From: Deltaproteobacteria bacterium
GTDB lineage: Bacteria; Myxococcota; Polyangia; Polyangiales; B10-G4
Direction of reading: 5' to 3'
Assembly: GCA_019312705.1 (NCBI GenBank)
Contig: JAFDCW010000421.1
Location: 1 to 5,054 of the forward strand
DNA: 5,054 nt
The translations under genes were made by a program, and so were the position numbers. The notes beneath the pieces were generated by a model, which made no database searches, had not been told where the DNA came from, and saw nothing but the letters and a program-made list of their open reading frames with translations. Each line of letters begins with the position of its first letter. Position 1 is the first letter of the stretch. Shown piece after piece: positions 1 to 5,054 of this stretch.

Positions 1-2
1 TT

Positions 3-2357
3 CCGACCAGCGCCGATGCTCAGACCGGTCGACGCCGACGCGCCCCGAGACACGAGACCACACCGCCGGCAAGCGAACCCCAGCTTCGCACCGATACCGA
101 AGGTGCGGTCCCTGTGCCCGACCTCACCGGCGAAGGCGTGGCCATCCCCGCCGACGAGGTCGTCGCCCTTCAGACCGAGGGCGACGCCCCGCCGGAGGCC
201 GCGCGCCCGACGCCCATCATGATGACGATCAGTGGGGGTGCATCCCTCGGGGCGTACGAGGCGGGGCTGTCGTACTTCAGCGTCGAGGCGTTCCGCAATT
301 CGCCGGAGCGGGTTCGACCGATGGTATTCGCGGGGACATCGGCCGGGAGTATCAACTCCTTCATTGCCGCCTTGAGCTACTGCAGTGAGGCGCCTCGGGA
401 CCCGGAAGCATCGGCCTTCTTTCGGACCTGGGCCGCCGTCGGCATCAGCGACCTCTATGATCCCGACCGAGTCCAGGCCAACGCTATCTTCACCCGCGAC
501 GCGTTCGAGAGGGTGGTCGGCAACCTCCGACAAACCTGGGACAGGGGCCTCCGCGATGACTGCGACCTGCTCCTGGGGGTTACCGTGACACGATTGCGTC
601 CACGCGATGTCGTGGTCGAAGAAGGCGTCTTGAGCCTTCCTCGCATGGCAGAGCGCTTTCTGGTGCGCATTCAAGGGCGGGGGCCGGGGCAGCCGCCCCT
701 GGTGAGGAATTACGTCGAGGGCAGCCTCGGCCTCGAGCGCCCCCTCCTCCCCCTCGACGGCCCCGACGTCGATGCCTTCGGCTCCCTGGTCCAGGCCACC
801 CTCGCATCGGCGGCCTTCCCCGTGGGTTTTGCGCCGCAGACGATCGCCCACTGCATTCAAACCGACCGTGACGGTGGGGACAGGTGTACGGTCGAGGACG
901 CGGAGGACGCGCTCTTCCTCGACGGCGGCTTCTACGCCAACCAGCCCCTCGGCCTCGCCGTCGACGCCGCCCGGACCGGCATCACCGAGAGCGGTCCCCT
1001 CGCCATCCTCGACGAACCGACTCGCAGCGATCACCTGCCGCCAGATTCGCTCTTCTATTTCGTCGACCCGGAGTTTAACGCTTTCCCCACGCCGACCGAC
1101 CAAGAGGAAGAGCAGGAGGTCCAGGACGTCATCCCTTACGCCCTCGGTCTCGCTGGCGACTTCATTCGCACGGCGCGCATGGCCGAGCTCGAGTCCGTGC
1201 TCGAACACGTTCCGGCGACACGAAAGCTGCTCTTCACCAACCGGGTCCACTATCCACCGGCGAGCACGCCCCTCGGCGCCTTCATGGGGTTCTTCGACGC
1301 TGAGTTCCGCCGCTTCGACTTTCACCTGGGCATGTACGACGCGCGCCGTACCCTCCTCGAGCGCACACCGAACATCGACAACGAAGAGCTCATGCGGCTG
1401 CTCCCGGACGAGGCGTCACGCCACGAGGACGACCTGGGGTGGCGTCCCTTCGATTGCATGCGCCACGTCTTCGACGGAGAGGGGCCGGCGCGGGTCTGCG
1501 CCGGCGAGCACCTGCACGACTTCCGCATTCTCATCCGGCTCTCCCTCGAGCGCCTCTACAACGTCTGCTTGCGTTCCGACGCCTACAGCACGATGTGCGA
1601 CGCCGCCCGGGACGGCCAGCCCCCCCCGGACGTGCCCTACGTCGAAGCGACCGGGCAGTGGCGCAGCCACGAAGACGAGGCCCACTACGACTGGATGCTC
1701 CGCCGCCTCGGGACCCTCGGCTTCGCCTACCGGGACCTGGGCCTCTCGGCGAGCGAGTCTCACCTCGGCGGCGACCGCGTCCGGGTACTGCTCGCCGACA
1801 TGACCCGACGCCTCGCCCGTTCCCAGGAAGACCTCGGCCTGCCCATCGAGCTCGCTGCCGAAGCCGTCGTGAACATGCTGCAGTATCGGGCGCCGCGAAA
1901 CTTGGTGCACGTCGGCATGGGAACAGGGCTCGAGATCGGCTGGAGCGGGACCATTCCGGGTACCGCCTGGGAGCCATTTCGCCTGACCGCGTCCCTCGGG
2001 TTCCGTGGGTTCGGGTCCCTCGTATCGTCCAACCCCTCGTGGTTTGGGATCGCACCACAGCTTGGCGTCGAGGTGGAAATCCTCCCGTGGAGCGGGGGCA
2101 TCTTCCAGCCCCGCCTGGGCATCCGGGGCGGTTACCTACTCTCGACGGCGGACGGCATGGCCAGCAGCCCCTGCAACGTCTCTCTGGAGGAAACGTTGCC
2201 GTGCTCGCGTCCAATCGTGCAGGGCTATGTCGACCTCTCGTTTTTTCAGATCCTCCACCTTCTCCTCATCGTGGAGGTGGCGCCCGCGGTGCGGCCAAAC
2301 GAAGCCGACATGTGGGATCTCAGCCCCGGCCTGCGCGTCTCGATGCCCTTCGAGTGA
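3..2357 (+). CDS. Patatin-like phospholipase with C-terminal beta-barrel-like domain, 5' end probably outside the window
   Basis: Predicted serine acyl-hydrolase of the patatin family, acting on phospholipid or other acyl-lipid esters through a Ser-Asp dyad. Residues are counted from the internal GTG at 114 (747 aa). The oxyanion loop is SGGASLGAYEAG (40-51), the nucleophile elbow GTSAG (74-78, Ser76), a family-like SAAFP block sits at 232-236, and the catalytic aspartate is in DGGFYANQPLG (Asp270). A segment rich in Phe and Arg around 390-410 (FMGFFDAEFRRFDFHLG) resembles one I recall from other bacterial patatins. Residues about 415-595 match nothing I know. Residues about 595-747 look like an outer-membrane barrel. 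Ten cysteines, mostly in close pairs, argue for export. The frame has no stop back to base 3, and the upstream residues (PTSADAQ) could be the end of a signal peptide, so the real start is probably off the left edge. GTG 114, with GAAGG at 99-103, and ATG 219 are internal alternatives. The enzyme family is secure; substrate and location are inferred. Confidence 0.9.
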   Translation, partial: PTSADAQTGRRRRAPRHETTPPASEPQLRTDTEGAVPVPDLTGEGVAIPADEVVALQTEGDAPPEAARPTPIMMTISGGASLGAYEAGLSYFSVEAFRNSPERVRPMVFAGTSAGSINSFIAALSYCSEAPRDPEASAFFRTWAAVGISDLYDPDRVQANAIFTRDAFERVVGNLRQTWDRGLRDDCDLLLGVTVTRLRPRDVVVEEGVLSLPRMAERFLVRIQGRGPGQPPLVRNYVEGSLGLERPLLPLDGPDVDAFGSLVQATLASAAFPVGFAPQTIAHCIQTDRDGGDRCTVEDAEDALFLDGGFYANQPLGLAVDAARTGITESGPLAILDEPTRSDHLPPDSLFYFVDPEFNAFPTPTDQEEEQEVQDVIPYALGLAGDFIRTARMAELESVLEHVPATRKLLFTNRVHYPPASTPLGAFMGFFDAEFRRFDFHLGMYDARRTLLERTPNIDNEELMRLLPDEASRHEDDLGWRPFDCMRHVFDGEGPARVCAGEHLHDFRILIRLSLERLYNVCLRSDAYSTMCDAARDGQPPPDVPYVEATGQWRSHEDEAHYDWMLRRLGTLGFAYRDLGLSASESHLGGDRVRVLLADMTRRLARSQEDLGLPIELAAEAVVNMLQYRAPRNLVHVGMGTGLEIGWSGTIPGTAWEPFRLTASLGFRGFGSLVSSNPSWFGIAPQLGVEVEILPWSGGIFQPRLGIRGGYLLSTADGMASSPCNVSLEETLPCSRPIVQGYVDLSFFQILHLLLIVEVAPAVRPNEADMWDLSPGLRVSMPFE
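1896..2354 (+). other. Predicted small outer-membrane beta-barrel domain of the patatin protein
   Basis: The last ~150 residues of the patatin protein (about 595-747) alternate hydrophobic and polar or glycine residues in roughly seven to eight short stretches separated by turns. Examples are LVHVGMGTGLEIGW, FRLTASLGFRGFGS, FQPRLGIRGGYLL and QGYVDLSFFQ. The chain ends S-P-G-L-R-V-S-M-P-F-E. Residues 737-744 fit the outer-membrane beta-signal pattern (polar-x-Gly-x-x-hydrophobic-x-hydrophobic), and an aromatic residue is second to last. The size would suit an eight-strand barrel. A cysteine pair (687/697) lies in one long loop. This is pattern reading only; a soluble beta-sandwich is the main alternative. 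Confidence 0.55.
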
Positions 2358-2409
2358 CGGGCGATGCCGATTACTGGTGCCAAGGGGGGCGATCGGTCAC
2401 GTTGAATGC

Positions 2410-2487
2410 ATGGCGCGAGCCCTCAGCTGCGCTCTCACATCAACCATCATCGTCAGCCTCGCGGCCTGCATCGCCCTTTTCGGGTGC
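2410..2487 (+). other. Lipoprotein signal peptide with two possible lipoboxes
   Basis: The N-terminus has one Arg (residue 3), a hydrophobic stretch (residues 8-25) and two candidate lipid-attachment cysteines. LAAC at 17-20 (codon 2467-2469) fits the classical lipobox exactly. LFGC at 23-26 (codon 2485-2487) leaves a longer hydrophobic core and directly precedes the hydrophilic tether. Either would place both enzyme domains outside the cytoplasm. Which cysteine is used cannot be decided by eye. The residue after the cysteine is Ile or Gly, not the Asp that retains lipoproteins in the inner membrane of E. coli, so outer-membrane sorting is plausible. Confidence 0.75.
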
Positions 2488-4911
2488 GGGGCCGATGAAC
2501 GCCATGCTGAACCGGGTCCGGGACCCGACGAACGCCACGAGCCCGTCGATGCCCCCGAAACGCCGACGACCGAACGTGTCGAACCCGTAGCCGCCGAGGA
2601 CCCGCCCCCCCCCGAAGTGAACCTCGCGCCGATCGCGCGCCTCGCCGTGGAAGACCAGGACCGCATCGACGAGGCCGTTCGGGACGCCATCCGAATGCAC
2701 CAGATGCCCGGCGCTGTCGTGGTGATCGGGGCCGGCGACGGGGTGCTCTTCCGGCGCGCCTACGGCTCCCGAGCTCTCGAACCGGAGCGCGAGCAGATGA
2801 CCGTCGATACGATCTTCGACCTCGCCAGCCTCACCAAGCCCCTCGCGACGGGCATGAGCGTGATGCGGCTGGTCGACGAGGGTCGCCTCGACCTCGACGC
2901 CACGGTCGCGACATACCTGCCCGGCTTCGACCGCCGCGGCAAAGGGCGCGTCACCCTCCGGCACTTGCTCTTGCACACCAGCGGCCTACCCGCGGTGAAC
3001 CCACGCCGGGACTACGAAGAGGGCCACGCCGCGGCCTTCGAACACCTCTTCGACCTGCGCCTCCGGACGGGCCCCGGCGGGGCCTATCACTACAGCGACA
3101 TCAACTACATCCTGCTCGGCGAGATCGTCAGTCGGGTGTCGGGGCAGAGCCTCGATGAGTTCGCCGAGGCCCACGTCTTCGGACCCCTGGCGATGACCGA
3201 GACGCGTTTTCGTCCGCCGGCCGCTTGGCACTCGCGCATCGCTCCCACCGAGGAGCGGGACGACCACCCCATCCGCGGAGACGTGCACGACCCGCGTGCC
3301 TGGCGCCTCGAAGGGGTCGCGGGCAACGCCGGGCTCTTCTCGACCGCCGACGATCTCTCCCGCTTCGCCCGCATGATGCTCGCCGGCGGCGCGCTCGGCG
3401 GTACACGCATCCTCTCCCCCGAACGCCACGCCGAGATGACCGCGCCCCGGACCGTGCCCGGTGGGGTGCGCACCCTCGGCTGGGATGCCCCGTCGTCTAC
3501 GCGTCGCGCCCGCGGCTATGGCGCCCACGCCTATGGGCACCTGGGCTTCACGGGGACGGCACTGTGGCTCGACCCGGACCTCGACCTCTTCGTGCTCTTC
3601 CTGTCCAACCGCGTGCACCCCGACGGGGACGGGAACGTCGGGCCGGTGCTGCAGCAGATCGACGAGATCGCAATCGACGCCCGGTCGCGGGCCCTCCCCC
3701 CACGACCGATCGAGGCGCGCATCCAGCTCGGCATCGACGTGCTCGAGGCGAGCGACTTCGCTGCCCTCGAGGGGGCCCGGGTGGGACTCCTGACCCACGC
3801 CGCAGCCCGAACCCGCGACGGCCGTCGCACCCTCGACGTACTCGCGAGGGCCGAAGACCTGACCCTGGTGAAGCTCTTTTCCCCGGAGCACGGTCTCGCC
3901 TCGCGCCGCGAAGGCCGCATCCGCAACGGCCGCGAACCGGTCACCGGGCTCCCGGTCATCAGCCTCTTTGGTCCAACCCGAACACCGACGGCCGAGATGC
4001 TCGAAGGCATCGACACCCTCGTCGTCGACCTGCAGGACGTCGGCGTCCGCTATTACACCTACGGAGCCACGGTAAAGAACCTCCTCGAGGCCGCCGCCGA
4101 CCGAGGTCTTCGCCTCGTCATCCTCGATCGCCCCAATCCCCTCGGCGGCGACCGGGTGCAAGGCCCGGTCCTCGACGACGCCCTCTCCTCCTTCGTGAAC
4201 TTCTACCCCTTACCGATACGCCACGGCATGACCCTCGGGGAACTCGCCACCATGATGAACGACGAACGCGACATCGGCGCGCGCCTCGACGTGATCGCCG
4301 TGGCGGGGTGGCAACGGAGCGCACTCTGGGGGGCGACGGGGCTGCCGTGGCTTTCTCCTTCACCAAATCTGCGCACTGAAGCCCAGGTATTGCTCTACCC
4401 TGCCGTCGGGCTGCTCGAATCGACCCCGGTGTCCGTCGGTCGGGGGACCGATGCTCCCTTTGAATTGCTCGGGGCGCCGTGGATGGACGGCGACGCATTG
4501 GTTGCAGCTGTCGCCGAGGAGCACCTCGCCGGCGTCACCGGCGAGGCCGTGACGTTCACGCCACGGTCCGGCCCCCACAGACGCGTCGGTTGCAACGGGA
4601 TCCGCCTGACCGTCACCGACCCGGAAGCATTCGCCCCGGTGCGCACGGGCCTCGCCCTCGCCCGGGCGCTTTTTCGGCTGCATGGGGCGGAGTGGGACGC
4701 GGAGCGGCTTTCGCGAATGATCGGCCGTGAAGACGTCGTCCGAGCCCTCGAACGAGGGGACTCCCTCGACGCTATCGAGGCGATGTATGCCGACGCCCTC
4801 GCCGCGTTCGTCGAGCGACGGGCGAGGTACGTCACGGGGCAAGCGCTGGTCCAGGTGCCGAGAACGGCAAGAGTACCTCCGCCGACTTGGCCGCATCATC
4901 GGCCGAACTGA
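2410..4911 (+). CDS. Lipoprotein fusion: serine hydrolase (beta-lactamase / AmiE-like) + NamZ exo-beta-N-acetylmuramidase (DUF1343, GH171)
   Basis: An 833-residue predicted lipoprotein with two hydrolase domains. A lipoprotein signal (1-26) is followed by a Pro/Glu-rich tether (27-74). Residues about 75-425 form a class-C-beta-lactamase-type serine hydrolase: SLTK (Ser140, Lys143), YSD (228-230) and HLGFTG (377-382). Residues about 437-807 form a full-length NamZ domain: SPEHG (491-495), QDVGVRYYTY (542-551), DRPNPLGG (573-580), RHGMTLGEL (604-612), PSPN (650-653) and GRGT (677-680). NamZ releases MurNAc from the non-reducing end of peptidoglycan fragments; AmiE, of the beta-lactamase family, removes the stem peptide from MurNAc. 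In B. subtilis these are separate neighbouring genes. The serine hydrolase could instead be an esterase or DD-peptidase. ATG 2410 is chosen because it directly precedes the signal sequence; in-frame GTG 2377 is an alternative, and no good ribosome site precedes 2410 (AAGGGGGG at 2382-2389 is about 20 nt away). The gene lies 52 nt after the patatin gene and may share its transcript. The last ~26 residues are a Pro/Arg-rich tail beyond the usual family end. Confidence 0.93.
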   Translation: MARALSCALTSTIIVSLAACIALFGCGADERHAEPGPGPDERHEPVDAPETPTTERVEPVAAEDPPPPEVNLAPIARLAVEDQDRIDEAVRDAIRMHQMPGAVVVIGAGDGVLFRRAYGSRALEPEREQMTVDTIFDLASLTKPLATGMSVMRLVDEGRLDLDATVATYLPGFDRRGKGRVTLRHLLLHTSGLPAVNPRRDYEEGHAAAFEHLFDLRLRTGPGGAYHYSDINYILLGEIVSRVSGQSLDEFAEAHVFGPLAMTETRFRPPAAWHSRIAPTEERDDHPIRGDVHDPRAWRLEGVAGNAGLFSTADDLSRFARMMLAGGALGGTRILSPERHAEMTAPRTVPGGVRTLGWDAPSSTRRARGYGAHAYGHLGFTGTALWLDPDLDLFVLFLSNRVHPDGDGNVGPVLQQIDEIAIDARSRALPPRPIEARIQLGIDVLEASDFAALEGARVGLLTHAAARTRDGRRTLDVLARAEDLTLVKLFSPEHGLASRREGRIRNGREPVTGLPVISLFGPTRTPTAEMLEGIDTLVVDLQDVGVRYYTYGATVKNLLEAAADRGLRLVILDRPNPLGGDRVQGPVLDDALSSFVNFYPLPIRHGMTLGELATMMNDERDIGARLDVIAVAGWQRSALWGATGLPWLSPSPNLRTEAQVLLYPAVGLLESTPVSVGRGTDAPFELLGAPWMDGDALVAAVAEEHLAGVTGEAVTFTPRSGPHRRVGCNGIRLTVTDPEAFAPVRTGLALARALFRLHGAEWDAERLSRMIGREDVVRALERGDSLDAIEAMYADALAAFVERRARYVTGQALVQVPRTARVPPPTWPHHRPN

Positions 4912-5009
4912 CTGGGTCGTCCTGCACTGGGCGCTGATGCCGAGGGCCTACGGATACTGGCCCCGAGAGTGAAGTCCCTTAGACTCCGCCCAGAAAGTCA
5001 GGGGTACGC
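4912..5009. other. Short intergenic gap, no clear terminator or promoter
   Basis: These 98 bases separate the NamZ fusion gene from the next start. The only inverted repeat I see is GGGCC (4944-4948) with GGCCC (4959-4963), a 5-bp stem with a 10-nt loop and no following T-run, so it is not a convincing intrinsic terminator. No recognisable -35/-10 pair is visible. A GGGG at 5001-5004, five bases before GTG 5010, could be a weak ribosome binding site. The gap does not exclude read-through into the next gene. Confidence 0.5.
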
Positions 5010-5054
5010 GTGGGCAAGATCAAAGAGTTCCTCTTGCACGAAGGAAAGCTGGTT
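5010..5054 (+). CDS. Start of a further gene, cut by the right edge; product not recognisable
   Basis: A GTG at 5010 opens a frame that translates as MGKIKEFLLHEGKLV and runs off the window. An in-frame TAG at 4980-4982 limits how far upstream the start can lie, and GGGG at 5001-5004 is a possible ribosome binding site with a 5-nt spacer. The peptide begins with a short Lys-containing, amphipathic segment and shows no signal peptide, so a cytoplasmic product is likely. Fifteen residues are too few to name a family. It lies on the same strand as the two upstream genes, 98 bases after the fusion gene's stop. Confidence 0.5.
   Translation, partial: MGKIKEFLLHEGKLV

Noticed and set aside
16..222. 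Small Arg/Pro-rich frame at the left edge
   Set aside because: Although its third-position GC over the first ~110 bases is fairly high, it runs off-frame into the patatin gene, has no domain and has a composition typical of a shadow frame.
2341..2368. CGATGCC repeated at 2341-2347 and 2362-2368 around the patatin stop codon
   Set aside because: A 7-base direct repeat is within chance expectation here and has no associated structure or motif.
2005..2409. Upstream extension of the fusion gene to an ATG inside the patatin gene
   Set aside because: The added 135 residues are low-complexity off-frame sequence overlapping the patatin coding region, and they would bury the lipoprotein signal that begins at 2410.
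1439..2590. 383-aa frame on the + strand overlapping the end of the patatin gene and the start of the fusion gene
   Set aside because: Extreme Arg/Pro composition typical of an off-frame reading, no domain, and it overlaps two well-supported genes.
2632..3690. Antibiotic-resistance beta-lactamase
   Set aside because: The fold motif SLTK is present, but Y-x-N and KTG are replaced by YSD and HLG and the domain is fused to NamZ, which fits peptidoglycan-fragment hydrolysis better.
2986..4161. Long open frame on the - strand (391 aa) antisense to the fusion gene
   Set aside because: It lies wholly opposite a strongly supported gene, has no recognisable motif, and long antisense frames are expected in DNA this GC-rich with C-ended codons.
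4944..4963. GGGCC/GGCCC inverted repeat after the fusion gene as a terminator
   Set aside because: Only five base pairs, a ten-base loop and no T-run; such short repeats occur by chance in GC-rich DNA.

Overview
The window is GC-rich and almost entirely coding on the + strand. It shows two long genes plus the first codons of a third, all in the same direction. There are no RNA genes, mobile elements, CRISPR arrays or clear terminators. High GC content, strong C/G preference at third codon positions, a secreted patatin with many paired cysteines, and a lipoprotein with a Pro/Glu-rich tether suggest a Gram-negative bacterium of the Myxococcota / former Deltaproteobacteria type. That placement is inferred from style, not from a marker gene.

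Region 1 (about 3-2357) is a patatin-like phospholipase whose reading frame is open to the left edge, so its true start is probably outside the window. The glycine-rich oxyanion loop, the GTSAG nucleophile elbow and the DGG aspartate motif are all present. A central region of unknown fold follows, then about 150 residues that look like a small outer-membrane beta-barrel ending in a beta-signal-like motif. Ten cysteines, eight of them in four close pairs, support an oxidising location outside the cytoplasm.

Region 2 (2410-4911), 52 bases downstream, encodes an 833-residue predicted lipoprotein. It joins a beta-lactamase-fold serine hydrolase (SLTK, YSD, HLG) to a complete NamZ/DUF1343 exo-beta-N-acetylmuramidase domain (GH171). 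In Bacillus subtilis these two activities come from separate neighbouring genes: amiE, an N-acetylmuramyl-L-alanine amidase, and namZ. Here they lie on one membrane-anchored chain, which suggests coupled removal of the stem peptide and then of the exposed terminal MurNAc.

Region 3 (4912-5009) is a short gap with no convincing terminator. From 5010 a new frame with a GTG start runs off the right edge; only 15 codons are visible.

Taken together, the two full genes pair an acyl-lipid hydrolase with a peptidoglycan-fragment hydrolase, both predicted to act in the cell envelope. They may be co-transcribed. A role in envelope turnover, muropeptide salvage or attack on other cells' envelopes is a reasonable inference but is not shown by the sequence. 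The fusion lipoprotein and the patatin-barrel architecture are the most interesting items.
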